In this document: one piece after another, positions 19,584 to 28,990 of the stretch
Layout: every line of letters starts with the position of its first letter
How positions within the stretch are numbered: the first letter of the stretch is position 1
Assembly: GCA_007131235.1 (NCBI GenBank)
Contig: SLQY01000110.1
Coordinates: 1 to 37,600 of the forward strand
Length of the DNA: 37,600 bases
Reading direction: 5' to 3'
Origin: Wenzhouxiangella sp.
GTDB taxonomy: Bacteria; Pseudomonadota; Gammaproteobacteria; Xanthomonadales; Wenzhouxiangellaceae
Notes under the pieces: generated by a model
Told to the model about the DNA's origin: nothing
Database searches by the model: none
What the model saw: the letters and a program-made list of their open reading frames with translations, nothing else
Position numbers and translations under genes: made by a program

Positions 19584-19648
19584 AAGAAAGGGTTCAGGGC
19601 TCAGGAACCCAGCTGTCGGACCTGAGCCCTGAACCCTGAACCCTTATT
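19584..19648. repeat. Heptad-repeat inverted element / likely bidirectional terminator between convergent genes
   Basis: GGGTTCAGGGCTCAGG (19590-19605) - 15 nt loop - CCTGAGCCCTGAACCC (19621-19636) plus extra TGAACCCTT; 16 bp perfect stem. Confidence 0.92.
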
Positions 19649-20626
19649 TCAGAGCAATGCCTCTACCGCTGCCCGCTCCTCGCGCAGTTCCTGGTCAGTG
19701 GCCTCCATGCGCGCCCGCGAGAACGCATTGATTTCCAGGCCCTGAACGATGCTGTACTTGCCGTTTTCGCAGGTGCAGGGGAAGGAGTAGATCACGCCCG
19801 GCGCAATGCCATAGCTGCCGTCGGCGGGAACGGCCATGGAGACCCAGTCGTCACCGTCGGTGCCCAGCGCCCAGTCCCGGATATGGTCAATGGCGGCCGA
19901 GGCCGCCGAGGCGGCGCTTGATGCGCCCCGAGCCTTGATGATCGCGGCGCCGCGTTGCTGTACGGTAGGAATGAAATTATCGCTGTACCAGGCCTGGTCG
20001 ACGCCTTCCATGGCTGGCTTTCCGGCAACCAGGGCATGATGCAGGTCCGGGTACTGGGTCGAGGAGTGGTTGCCCCAGATCGTCATTTTCTTGATGTGGG
20101 TGTGGTGTAGTCCGCTCCTGGCAGCCAGTTGCGCAAGCGCGCGATTGTGGTCAAGCCGGGTCATGGCGGTGAAGTTTGCGGCCGGCAGGTCGGGTGCGTT
20201 GGCCTGGGCAATCAAGGCGTTGGTGTTGGCCGGGTTACCGACCACCAGGACCTTGACATCGCGGCTGGCAACTGCGTTCAACGACTTGCCCTGGGGGCCG
20301 AAGATCTTGCCATTTTCGCTGAGCAGGTCGGCCCGTTCCATGCCCGGTCCGCGTGGCCGGGCACCGACCAGGATGGCGTAGTCGGCGTCCTTGAACCCTT
20401 CGTCCAGATCGGTGGTGGCCACAACGCCATGGAGCAGCGGGAAGGCTGCGTCGTCCAGTTCCATGACCACGCCCTTGAGGGTGTCGAGCGCGGGTGGGAT
20501 TTCCAGCAGCTGAAGAATCACCGGCTGGGTCGGACCCAGCAGATCGCCGGATGCGATGCGAAAACAGAGCTGGTAGCCGATCTGCCCTGCGGCACCGGTG
20601 ATGGCCACGCGTACGGGTTCATTCAT
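19649..20626 (-). CDS. mdh: Malate dehydrogenase
   Basis: 325 aa; [50 protein letters not shown]. Confidence 0.96.
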   Translation of the reverse strand: MNEPVRVAITGAAGQIGYQLCFRIASGDLLGPTQPVILQLLEIPPALDTLKGVVMELDDAAFPLLHGVVATTDLDEGFKDADYAILVGARPRGPGMERADLLSENGKIFGPQGKSLNAVASRDVKVLVVGNPANTNALIAQANAPDLPAANFTAMTRLDHNRALAQLAARSGLHHTHIKKMTIWGNHSSTQYPDLHHALVAGKPAMEGVDQAWYSDNFIPTVQQRGAAIIKARGASSAASAASAAIDHIRDWALGTDGDDWVSMAVPADGSYGIAPGVIYSFPCTCENGKYSIVQGLEINAFSRARMEATDQELREERAAVEALL

Positions 20627-20784
20627 CGAAAGTCTCCACGGTAATCAAGGTAAGCCGCATATGGTAACGCTTTTGCAGGAGCTAGTGCCGTCTCGGTGCC
20701 AGGCACGCCAACGGATGGCCGTGCGCTTGACCTGACCCGGTCGGGCCCCAACTTAACGTTTGCCCTAGCAAACAGTACCGCTTC

Positions 20785-21219
20785 ATGACGCAGGTTCACC
20801 GCTTTGCCCTTGTGACTTTCACGCCGCAGCAGATGTTTGAGCTGGTCCGGGACGTTCCGCGTTATCCGGAGTTTCTCAACTGGGTCCAGGCTGCAACCGT
20901 TCACGAGGAAGATGAGCTGCACCAGTTGGCCACGCTGGAGGTGCGGATCGCCGGCATTACCCGGCGATTCACGACCGACAACAAGCTTATACCCGGGCGC
21001 CGCCTGGAGATGAACCTGCGCAGTGGCCCGTTCGATCATCTGGGCGGTGCCTGGCAGTTCGATGCCCTTGGAGACCTGGGTGCAAAGGTCAGCCTGGATC
21101 TGCAGTTTTCCATGGCCCGTTCGGCGCTGATGCTGCCGTTTCGGCGCGGGTTCAGTCGAATGGCCGATCGCATGGTCGACGACTTCTGTCGTCGCGCCGA
21201 ACAGCTGCATGGCCGCTGA
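20785..21219 (+). CDS. ratA: RatA/COQ10-type START-domain ubiquinone-binding protein
   Basis: 144 aa; FTPQQMFELVRDVPRYPEFLNWVQAATV...FRRGFSRMADRMVDDFCRRAEQLHG. Confidence 0.9.
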   Translation: MTQVHRFALVTFTPQQMFELVRDVPRYPEFLNWVQAATVHEEDELHQLATLEVRIAGITRRFTTDNKLIPGRRLEMNLRSGPFDHLGGAWQFDALGDLGAKVSLDLQFSMARSALMLPFRRGFSRMADRMVDDFCRRAEQLHGR

Positions 21220-21499
21220 GCTGACCATCGAGGTGGTTGCCGGCGACGCCGGGCGGCAGACCCTGCGACGCCTGGTCGTGCCGGAAGGAACGACGGTAAG
21301 CGATGCCATCAAGCGGGCCGGGCTGGACGCCGTTTTGCCTGACCTGGAAATTGATCCAGCTCGACTCGGCATCTTTGGCCAGCGGGTCGAACCCGACCAG
21401 CCCCTCAAGGACGGCGACCGGGTCGAGATCTATCGTCCGCTCAAGGCCGATCCCAAGGAAGTCAGACGGCAGCTGGCCGCGCTGAACCGCAAGCGCTGA
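21209..21499 (+). CDS. rnfH: RnfH family protein (ubiquitin-fold)
   Basis: 96 aa; IFGQRVEPDQPLKDGDRVEIYRPLKADPKEVRRQLA. Confidence 0.92.
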   Translation: MAAELTIEVVAGDAGRQTLRRLVVPEGTTVSDAIKRAGLDAVLPDLEIDPARLGIFGQRVEPDQPLKDGDRVEIYRPLKADPKEVRRQLAALNRKR

Positions 21500-21507
21500 T
21501 TACGCGA

Positions 21508-21909
21508 TCATTGCTCGCGGCGCAGTGACTCGAGGTCCTGGATTGGCTGGTCGTCGCGTTGCTGCAGATCACGCAAGGCCTGGGCGGCGACCGAGTCCTG
21601 ATCGAGAAAGCTGCCTTCCAGGGCAGCAAGTCGGTTGTCCTCGAAGCGCAGGGTCAGGACACGCTTGACGGTGTTGGTTCCGCGCGGTGCGTAGGTATTG
21701 ACATAGTCCCAACGGTCCTGGTGGAACGGGCTTTGGACCGACGGCGACCCGAGCAGGACTTGAACCTGCCGCTTGGTCATGCCGATCTCCAGCCGGGCCA
21801 CATCGTCGTCGTCGAGGACGTTGCCTTGCTGGATATCTTGCTTGTAGACGATATTGCAGGCTGCCAGGCTCAGAGCCAGGGCCACACAAAGCGCGATCCG
21901 CTTTAGCAT
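21508..21909 (-). CDS. bamE: Outer membrane protein assembly factor BamE (SmpA/OmlA lipoprotein)
   Basis: Internal ATG gives lipoprotein signal MLKRIALCVALALSLAACNIVYKQDIQQGN; LEIGMTKRQVQVLLGSPSVQSPFHQDRWDYV. Confidence 0.93.
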   Translation of the reverse strand: MLKRIALCVALALSLAACNIVYKQDIQQGNVLDDDDVARLEIGMTKRQVQVLLGSPSVQSPFHQDRWDYVNTYAPRGTNTVKRVLTLRFEDNRLAALEGSFLDQDSVAAQALRDLQQRDDQPIQDLESLRREQ

Positions 21910-21994
21910 TGAAAAAATCCGGGAATGGGCAAAACAGGCCCAATGATACAATATCGACCCGGTTGGCCGGTTAAACGAATGTTCAGGTGCACTG

Positions 21995-22426
21995 ATGTCC
22001 GAAGAAACCACGGAGTTGCGCAAGGCGGGTCTGAAGGTGACCCATCCCCGCCTGCAGATTCTAAGGCTGCTGGAGCAGACCGACCAGAAGCACATGACCG
22101 CCGACCAGATCTACCGAGCCCTGAACGATCAGGGCGAGGATATTGGCCTGGCCACCGTTTACCGGGTCTTGAGCCAGTTCGAGTCGGCTCAGCTGGTTCG
22201 CAAGCACATGTTCGACGATGGCAGCGGACGACCCGCCCAGGCCTGCTACGAACTCGACGAAGGTGAGCACCACGACCACATGGTGTGCATGGAGACCGGC
22301 GAGGTGATCGAGTTCTTCGACGAGGCCATCGAGCGTCGCCAGGAAGAAATCGCACACAAGCACGGTTACGAGATTGTCGACCACTCACTGGTCATGTACG
22401 TGCGCCCGCGCAAGTCCAACGGCTGA
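21995..22426 (+). CDS. fur: Ferric uptake regulator Fur
   Basis: 143 aa; LRKAGLKVTHPRLQILRLLE, LATVYRVLSQFESAQLV, GEHHDHMVCMETGEVIEF. Confidence 0.96.
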   Translation: MSEETTELRKAGLKVTHPRLQILRLLEQTDQKHMTADQIYRALNDQGEDIGLATVYRVLSQFESAQLVRKHMFDDGSGRPAQACYELDEGEHHDHMVCMETGEVIEFFDEAIERRQEEIAHKHGYEIVDHSLVMYVRPRKSNG

Positions 22427-24091
22427 TCAAGCCTTGCCGGCGGCAAGCAGTTCGCTGGCATGGGCCAGGCTTCGCTTGGAGTCGGGGTTGCCCAGCATGC
22501 GGGCAATCTCGCGCTTGCGCTGGCCGGCGTCCATGGCCACCACCTCAAGCTGCGTACTGTCCTCACCCAGGCGCTTGCTCACCCTGACCTGCTGATCGGC
22601 GCAGGCTGCGACCTGGGCCAGGTGTGTGACGCAAAACGCCTGGCCCTGGTCGGCAACCTGCTTCAGGAACCGCCCAACCACGGCCGCTGTCTCGCCGCCT
22701 ATCCCCGCATCCACCTCGTCGAAGACCCGCACGGTCGGACCGTCGTGCGGTCGGGCGGCAATCATCAGGGCCAGGCTGACTCTGGACAGCTCGCCACCCG
22801 AGGCGACGCGGCCGATTGACTGCGGCGGCTGGCCCGGGTTGGCGCTGAACAGGATGCTGATCCGGTCCTGGCCGTGGGGGGAGGGTGCGAGAGCGCTGTC
22901 GCGTTCAACCAGGATCTGCAGGCGCGCGCGGTCCATTCCCAGGCGCTTCAAGCTTGCTGCAACCTGGCTTTGCAGCGTGTCGGCGGCCTGCTGACGTGCC
23001 TGCCGCAGCCGGTCGGCGCTGGTTTGCCAATCGGCCAGGGCGGTGGACAGCGCCTGCGCCAGCCGTTGCCTTTCCTGGTCCTGGTCTTCCAGCTTGTCCA
23101 GGCGAGTGCGCAGCTCAAGCGCCAGCGCGGGCAATCGTTCGGGATCGACCCGGTGCTTGCGAGCCAGGTCCAGCGCTTTCTGCAGGCGCCGGTTGATCCG
23201 GTCCAGTCGAGCCGGATCAATGTCACCGTCGTCGTCATGGCGCTCCAGCTCGGCGATAGCTTCGTCGACATTGATTCGCGCCTCCTCAAGCAATGCAGCC
23301 GCAGCGTCGAGGTGGGCATCCAGGGTCCGCACCCCGCTCAAGGCCTGCAGGGCTTCGAGCACCAGGCCACGAACAGAGGGCTGATCATCCTGGTCCAGCA
23401 GCGCGCTGGCGCGGGTCAGGGCAGAGCGTACCTCGTCAGATCTGGCCAGGCGCTCCTGCTCCAGTTCCATTTCCTGGAACTCGCCCTCGGCCAGGGCCAG
23501 CTCCTCGAGTTCCTGGCATTGAAAGCGCAGCAATTCTTGCTGGGCCGCGTCGCCGCTATCGGCCTCGAAGTCGGTCAAGGCCTGGCGGGCGTTGCGCCAG
23601 GACTGCCAGCGATCGCGGACCTGGTCGAGGAAAACGGGCTCGACTTGTTGGTCAAGCAGTTGGCGCTGGGTTTCGGCCCGGCCCAGTCGCTGGTGTTCAT
23701 GCTGGCCGTGAATTTCAACCAGCAACTCACCCAGTTCCGCCAGTTGGCCGATCGTGACCGGGCGGCCATTGATCCAGGCCCGCGATGGCCCGCCACGGCC
23801 CAGCAACCGGCGAATCAGCAGCTCGTCGCCGTCACTGAGCGCCTGCTCGGCCAACCAGTCCCTGGCTGCGGACGGGTCGGCCAGCTCGAATCGTGCTGAA
23901 AGTTCGGCCTGGTCCTGGCCGGCTGCGATCAGGCCGGAGTCTGCCCGGTCGCCCAGCAACAGCCCCATGGCGTCGACGAGAATCGATTTGCCGGCACCGG
24001 TCTCGCCGGTGATCGCGGTAAATCCGGCTTCAAAATCCAGCTCGAGCTGCTCGACGATGGCGAAATGACGAATGGACAGGTAACGCAGCAT
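22427..24091 (-). CDS. recN: DNA repair protein RecN
   Basis: MLRYLSIRHFAIVEQLELDFEAGFTAITGETGAGKSILVDAMGLLLGDRA Walker A; RVASGGELSRVSLALMIA; VRVFDEVDAGIGGETA. Confidence 0.95.
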   Translation of the reverse strand: MLRYLSIRHFAIVEQLELDFEAGFTAITGETGAGKSILVDAMGLLLGDRADSGLIAAGQDQAELSARFELADPSAARDWLAEQALSDGDELLIRRLLGRGGPSRAWINGRPVTIGQLAELGELLVEIHGQHEHQRLGRAETQRQLLDQQVEPVFLDQVRDRWQSWRNARQALTDFEADSGDAAQQELLRFQCQELEELALAEGEFQEMELEQERLARSDEVRSALTRASALLDQDDQPSVRGLVLEALQALSGVRTLDAHLDAAAALLEEARINVDEAIAELERHDDDGDIDPARLDRINRRLQKALDLARKHRVDPERLPALALELRTRLDKLEDQDQERQRLAQALSTALADWQTSADRLRQARQQAADTLQSQVAASLKRLGMDRARLQILVERDSALAPSPHGQDRISILFSANPGQPPQSIGRVASGGELSRVSLALMIAARPHDGPTVRVFDEVDAGIGGETAAVVGRFLKQVADQGQAFCVTHLAQVAACADQQVRVSKRLGEDSTQLEVVAMDAGQRKREIARMLGNPDSKRSLAHASELLAAGKA

Positions 24092-24193
24092 GATGACATC
24101 GACAGGTTGAAGGCGGGTGGTCCAGATGGTTCCAGATCGTCCCTTGGCCAATTCTACACGGGCAGACGGTTTGGCCAGTACGTAACCGCGCCG

Positions 24194-24224
24194 TTGTTTT
24201 CCGGACCAGTCAACCCCAGTTAAA
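24194..24224 (+). promoter_or_regulatory. Weak sigma32-like promoter upstream of grpE
   Basis: TTGTTT (24194-24199) - 14 nt - CCCCAGTT (24214-24221). Confidence 0.35.
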
Positions 24225-24239
24225 CGCGCAGGTCAACGA

Positions 24240-24833
24240 ATGCGGAATTCTAATCCCATGGGTGAGCATCAAGACAGCAACCGGGCCGGGTCTGAAACCC
24301 AGCATGAAACGACCCGGCAGCGTGAGGCCGAGCAGGCTGACGAGGCGTTGCAGGGCCAGGTAGAGGACGGCGGGGTGGCCGCCGAGAGCGAACCGGCATC
24401 AAGCGATGAGGAGATGGCACGTCTGCGCGAAGCACTGCTGCGCACCCGGGCCGAGATGGACAATCTGCAGAAGCGAGCGCAGCGGGAAGTGGAGAAATCC
24501 CGGCGCTTCGCCGTTGACAGCCTGTTGCGCGACCTGGTGCCGGTGGTTGACAGTCTCGACCAGGGCCTGGAGAGCGCAGGCGATGACAGCAGCCTCAGCG
24601 AGGGCTTGAGCCTGACCCGGCGCCAGCTGCTCAATACGCTGACTCGCTTCGGCCTGGAGGAAGAAGACCCCTCGGGCAAGCCATTCGATCCGCAATGGCA
24701 CGAAGCGATGAGCATGCAGCCGTCAGACCAGCATCCGCCGGATACGGTCATTACCGTGCTGCAGAAGGGGTACCGGCTGCATGATCGGCTGCTTCGCCCG
24801 GCCAGGGTAATTGTGGCGCGCAGCCCGGATTGA
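24240..24833 (+). CDS. grpE: Nucleotide exchange factor GrpE
   Basis: 197 aa; ALLRTRAEMDNLQKRAQREVEKSRRFAVDSLLRDLVPVVDSLDQGL; FDPQWHEAMSM; start could instead be 24258. Confidence 0.94.
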   Translation: MRNSNPMGEHQDSNRAGSETQHETTRQREAEQADEALQGQVEDGGVAAESEPASSDEEMARLREALLRTRAEMDNLQKRAQREVEKSRRFAVDSLLRDLVPVVDSLDQGLESAGDDSSLSEGLSLTRRQLLNTLTRFGLEEEDPSGKPFDPQWHEAMSMQPSDQHPPDTVITVLQKGYRLHDRLLRPARVIVARSPD

Positions 24834-24845
24834 CGGGTAGGGCAT

Positions 24846-24873
24846 TTGAAAAGCGGGGTCTTCAGCCCCACTA
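24846..24873 (+). promoter_or_regulatory. Sigma32-like heat-shock promoter upstream of dnaK
   Basis: TTGAAA (24846-24851) - 14 nt - CCCCACTA (24866-24873). Confidence 0.6.
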
Positions 24874-24937
24874 AACGGCCAAGAGCTTCGAGTCTTTCTC
24901 GAATTGAAATTGATCAAGGAACAGGATTGTTAAAGCC

Positions 24938-26872
24938 ATGAGCAAGATTATCGGCATAGACTTGGGAACGACGAATTCCTGCGTCGCCATCATGGAAGGT
25001 GGCAAGGCGCGCGTGATTGAAAACGCCGAAGGCGATCGAACCACGCCGTCTACCGTTGCCTTCACCAAGGACGGGGAAGTGCTGGTTGGTCAGCCGGCCA
25101 AGCGCCAGGCGGTCACCAACCCGGAGCGCACCCTGTATGCAGTCAAGCGTCTTATCGGCCGCAAGTTTGGCGAAGATGTGGTCCAGAAGGACAAGGGCCT
25201 GGTGCCTTACCGGATCATCGAGGCCGACAACGGCGATGCCTGGGTTGAAGTAGACGGCAAGAAGATGGCGCCGCCCGAAATTTCGGCGCGCGTGCTGATG
25301 AAGATGAAAAAGACCGCAGAGGACTATCTCGGTGAAGAAGTGAGCGAGGCGGTCATCACCGTCCCGGCTTACTTCAATGATTCGCAGCGCCAGGCAACCA
25401 AGGACGCCGGCAAGATCGCCGGTCTCAACGTGCGCCGCATCATCAACGAGCCTACCGCGGCCGCGCTGGCCTACGGTCTGGACAAGAAGAGTGGTGATCG
25501 CAAGGTAGCCGTCTACGACCTCGGCGGCGGTACTTTTGATATTTCCATCATCGAAATAGCCAACGTCGACGGTGAAATGCAGTTCGAAGTGCTGGCGACC
25601 AACGGTGATACCTTTCTTGGCGGCGAAGACTTTGACAAGCGCCTGATCGACTATCTGGTCGGCGAGTTCAAGAAAGAGCAGGGCGTCAACCTGCACAACG
25701 ATCCGCTGGCGTTGCAGCGTCTGCGCGAGGCGGCAGAGCGGGCCAAGATCGAGCTGTCCTCATCGCAGCAGACCGAGGTCAACCTGCCCTACATCACGGC
25801 CGATGCGTCGGGTCCGAAGCATTTGAACATCAAGGTTACCCGTTCCAAGCTCGAATCGCTGGTTGAAGACCTGGTGAAACGCTCGATCGATCCGTGCCGG
25901 ACGGCGCTGAATGACTCCGGGCTCAAGGTCAACGAGATCGACGAGGTCATCCTGGTCGGTGGCCAGACCCGCATGCCCGCCGTGCAGCAGGCCGTTGCCG
26001 ATTTCTTTGGCAAGGATCCGCGCAAGGATGTCAACCCGGACGAGGCAGTCGCGGTCGGCGCGGCCGTTCAGGGCGGAGTGCTGGCCGGTGATGTCAAGGA
26101 CGTACTGCTGCTGGATGTGACCCCGCTATCGCTGGGTATCGAGACGCTTGGCGGTGTGTTTACCAAGGTCATCGAGAAGAACACTACGATACCCACCAAA
26201 GCTTCGCAGGTGTTTTCCACGGCCGACGACAACCAGAGCGCGGTTACCGTCCACGTGTTGCAGGGTGAGCGCGAGCAGGCGGCAGCGAACAAGTCCCTGG
26301 CCCGTTTTGATTTGACCGGGATCCCGGCAGCGCCGCGGGGTGTTCCGCAGATCGAGGTCACTTTCGATATCGATGCCAACGGCATTCTGCATGTCTCGGC
26401 CAAGGACAAGGCGACCGGTCGCGAGCAGCGTATTGAAATTAAGGCCGGCTCGGGTCTCAGCGAGGACGAGATCGAGAACATGGTTCGCGATGCCGAGGCG
26501 CACCGCGAGGAAGACAAGCGCTTCAGCGAGCTGGTTACCGCGCGCAACCAGGCTGACGGTGTTGCCCATGCCACTCGCTCCAGCCTGGCCGAGCATGGCG
26601 AGAACCTGGATGCCGACGTCAAGCAGCGGATTGAAAGTGCCCTGACCAAGGTTGATGAAGCCATCAAGGGTGACAGCAAGGAGGCGATTGATGCCGCGGT
26701 CAATGAGCTGCAGCAGGCTGGAGCCGAGCTGTACCAGAAAGCCGCCGAGAAGGCCCAGGCCGAAGCGGGTGGCGATGCCGACGCAGGTCAGCAGGAAGCT
26801 GGTGAAAGCTCTGGTAGCCCGGATGATGTCGTGGATGCCGAGTTTACCGAGGTCGACGACGACAAGAAGTAA
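24938..26872 (+). CDS. dnaK: Molecular chaperone DnaK (Hsp70)
   Basis: 644 aa; [52 protein letters not shown]. Confidence 0.98.
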   Translation: MSKIIGIDLGTTNSCVAIMEGGKARVIENAEGDRTTPSTVAFTKDGEVLVGQPAKRQAVTNPERTLYAVKRLIGRKFGEDVVQKDKGLVPYRIIEADNGDAWVEVDGKKMAPPEISARVLMKMKKTAEDYLGEEVSEAVITVPAYFNDSQRQATKDAGKIAGLNVRRIINEPTAAALAYGLDKKSGDRKVAVYDLGGGTFDISIIEIANVDGEMQFEVLATNGDTFLGGEDFDKRLIDYLVGEFKKEQGVNLHNDPLALQRLREAAERAKIELSSSQQTEVNLPYITADASGPKHLNIKVTRSKLESLVEDLVKRSIDPCRTALNDSGLKVNEIDEVILVGGQTRMPAVQQAVADFFGKDPRKDVNPDEAVAVGAAVQGGVLAGDVKDVLLLDVTPLSLGIETLGGVFTKVIEKNTTIPTKASQVFSTADDNQSAVTVHVLQGEREQAAANKSLARFDLTGIPAAPRGVPQIEVTFDIDANGILHVSAKDKATGREQRIEIKAGSGLSEDEIENMVRDAEAHREEDKRFSELVTARNQADGVAHATRSSLAEHGENLDADVKQRIESALTKVDEAIKGDSKEAIDAAVNELQQAGAELYQKAAEKAQAEAGGDADAGQQEAGESSGSPDDVVDAEFTEVDDDKK

Positions 26873-26904
26873 TCGATCTGAACGCGATTAACTTCGGTTG
26901 AAAG

Positions 26905-26945
26905 ATGCCGGGCCGACGCAGCAGCATGCTCGTCGGCTCGGGCAT
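26905..26945 (+). other. Strong dnaK-dnaJ intergenic stem-loop
   Basis: GCCGACG(c)AGCA-gca-TGCTCGTCGGC core (26912-26937), extended by ATGCC/GGCAT; second hairpin CGCGC-ctcgga-GCGCG at 26956-26971. Confidence 0.6.
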
Positions 26946-27007
26946 AAAGACCGGGCGCGCCTCGGAGCGCGTTCCTTCCCCATCACGCAATAATTGATCA
27001 AGAGCTT

Positions 27008-28129
27008 ATGCCGGCTGACTACTACGAAGTCCTGGGTGTTTCACGAAGTGCGACTGCCGATGAGTTGAAAAAGGCGTACCGTCGCCTGGCGCGAAAGTAC
27101 CATCCGGATGTCAGCCAGGAACCCGACGCCGAGGACCGCTTCAAGGAGGTCCAGAAGGCCTACGAGGTGCTGAAGGACGACCAGAAGCGGGCCGCTTATG
27201 ACCGGTTCGGGGCTGACGCGGTCAATGGTATGGGCGGCGGTGCCGGTGGCGGGGCCGGGTTCGGGGATATCAACGATATTTTCGGCGATATTTTCGGCGA
27301 TATTTTCGGTGGCGGACGACGCCGCCAGAGCCAGCGGTCCCGACGCGGCCAGGATCTGCGCTACACCCTGGATCTCGACCTTGAAGAAGCCGTCAACGGC
27401 ATCGACAAGGAGATCAGGATCCCTACGGTCGGGCGCTGCACAACCTGCGATGGCACGGGCTCGAAAAGCGGCAAGCTGGAGGTCTGTTCGACCTGCGGCG
27501 GCCAGGGCCAGGTGCGCATGCAGCAGGGGATTTTCTCGGTTCAGCAGACATGTCCAACCTGCGGCGGCAGCGGCAAGGTAATCAAGGATCCCTGCGATGT
27601 CTGCCATGGCAGCGGCCAGGTGCGTGAGACACGCACCCTGCAGGTCAAGATTCCGGCGGGCGTGGATGAGGGCGACCGTATTCGCTTGAGCGGAGAAGGT
27701 GCGGCCGGGGCCCAGGGCGGTCACGCCGGCGACCTGTATGTCGATATCCATGTTCGTCCCCATCCGCTGTTTCAGCGCGAAGGTGACGATCTTTACTGCG
27801 AAGTACCGATTCCGATCACCACGGCGGCGCTGGGTGGCCAGCTCAAGGTGCCTACCCTGGACAGCTCGGTGATGCTCAAGATCCCGGCAGAAACCCAGTC
27901 CGGCAAGCTGTTTCGACTCCGCGGCAAGGGCGTACAGTCGGTGCGCAGCCGCTCGGCTGGCGATCTCCTGTGCCGAGTCAGTGTCGAAACGCCGGTCAAG
28001 CTCACCCGAGAACAAAAGGATTTGTTGCGCAAGTTCCAGGAGTCCTTCGGCGAGGGTAGCGACCACAATCCGCAGTCGTCGGGCTGGACTGACAAGGTCA
28101 GGAGCTTTTTCGACCGCATGGGGCTCTGA
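27008..28129 (+). CDS. dnaJ: Molecular chaperone DnaJ (Hsp40)
   Basis: 373 aa; J-domain with HPD; four zinc-binding CxxCxGxG-type repeats ([32 protein letters not shown]). Confidence 0.98.
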   Translation: MPADYYEVLGVSRSATADELKKAYRRLARKYHPDVSQEPDAEDRFKEVQKAYEVLKDDQKRAAYDRFGADAVNGMGGGAGGGAGFGDINDIFGDIFGDIFGGGRRRQSQRSRRGQDLRYTLDLDLEEAVNGIDKEIRIPTVGRCTTCDGTGSKSGKLEVCSTCGGQGQVRMQQGIFSVQQTCPTCGGSGKVIKDPCDVCHGSGQVRETRTLQVKIPAGVDEGDRIRLSGEGAAGAQGGHAGDLYVDIHVRPHPLFQREGDDLYCEVPIPITTAALGGQLKVPTLDSSVMLKIPAETQSGKLFRLRGKGVQSVRSRSAGDLLCRVSVETPVKLTREQKDLLRKFQESFGEGSDHNPQSSGWTDKVRSFFDRMGL

Positions 28130-28173
28130 TCGAGCGGTCATGCCGGGCCGACTTTTCGGCTATGCTTGGGCCC

Positions 28174-28908
28174 ATGAGCCTGGGAATTCTTGTCAGCGGA
28201 GCCAGCGGAACCATTGGTCAGTCCTTGATCGAGGAAATGGCTGCCGATGACCGCTTTACGGTGGTCGGAACTGCCACAAGCGAGCGCTTCTTCGAGCCGG
28301 ACACGCAGGCCGATGTCATTATCGACTTCTCTCATCCGCGGCTGCTCGAACGAACGCTCGACTATGCCCTGCGGCATCGCCTGCCGCTGGTAACTGGCAC
28401 GACCGGGCTCGACGGCCTGTTGAGTGAACGGGTCAGCGAAGCGGCTCGAAGCATTGCCATCTGCCAGGCGGCCAATTTCAGTGTTGGGGTCAACCTGTTG
28501 CTGCGGCTGGCGACCGATGCTGCTCGGGTCCTTGGCGAGGGCTTTGATATCGAGCTGTCAGAGCTGCACCACCGACGCAAGATAGACGCCCCCTCGGGCA
28601 CGGCGCTGGCGCTTGCCCGGGCCCTGGCCGGTGCCCGCGGGCTGGTTGCGCGCGAAGCGCTGGTGCAAGACCGCAGCCGTCACCGCATTCCGCGCAGCAA
28701 CAACGAGATCGGAGTCGGTGTCTTGCGCGGCGGCGATGTTCCCGGCGAGCATACGGTCTACTTTCTTGGTGACGGCGAGCGACTGGAACTGACCCATCGG
28801 GCGACCGATCGCGGGATTTTTGCCCGCGGTGCCTTGCTGGCCGCGCAGCGGATGCAGGACAGGCCCGCCGGGCTGGTCGAGTTCCAGGACTTGGCGCTTG
28901 GTGGTTAA
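28174..28908 (+). CDS. dapB: 4-hydroxy-tetrahydrodipicolinate reductase
   Basis: ILVSGASGTIGQSLIEEM; VIIDFSHPRLLE; LVTGTTGL; ELSELHHRRKIDAPSGTAL. Confidence 0.94.
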   Translation: MSLGILVSGASGTIGQSLIEEMAADDRFTVVGTATSERFFEPDTQADVIIDFSHPRLLERTLDYALRHRLPLVTGTTGLDGLLSERVSEAARSIAICQAANFSVGVNLLLRLATDAARVLGEGFDIELSELHHRRKIDAPSGTALALARALAGARGLVAREALVQDRSRHRIPRSNNEIGVGVLRGGDVPGEHTVYFLGDGERLELTHRATDRGIFARGALLAAQRMQDRPAGLVEFQDLALGG

Positions 28909-28941
28909 CCGCCCGGACCACTATTGGCCCTGTGAGGGATG

Positions 28942-28978
28942 GAGAGCTCACGACAGGACGTGAGCTCTCGGTTTTTTT
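28942..28978 (+). terminator. Rho-independent terminator downstream of dapB
   Basis: GAGAGCTCACG-ACAGGA-CGTGAGCTCTC followed by GTTTTTTTCC; perfect 11 bp stem. Confidence 0.93.
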
Positions 28979-28990
28979 CCGGCCCGCTAC

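Noticed and set aside
24121-24140. 10-bp direct repeat TCCAGATGGT/TCCAGATCGT upstream of recN
   Set aside because: Only two imperfect copies with no inverted arm; not part of the heptad family.
24092-24239. Search for a LexA box upstream of recN
   Set aside because: No CTG-N10-CAG-type site on either strand in this interval, so SOS control of recN cannot be supported from sequence.
27041-28141. 366 aa minus-strand ORF antisense to dnaJ
   Set aside because: Shadow ORF from codon bias on the opposite strand.
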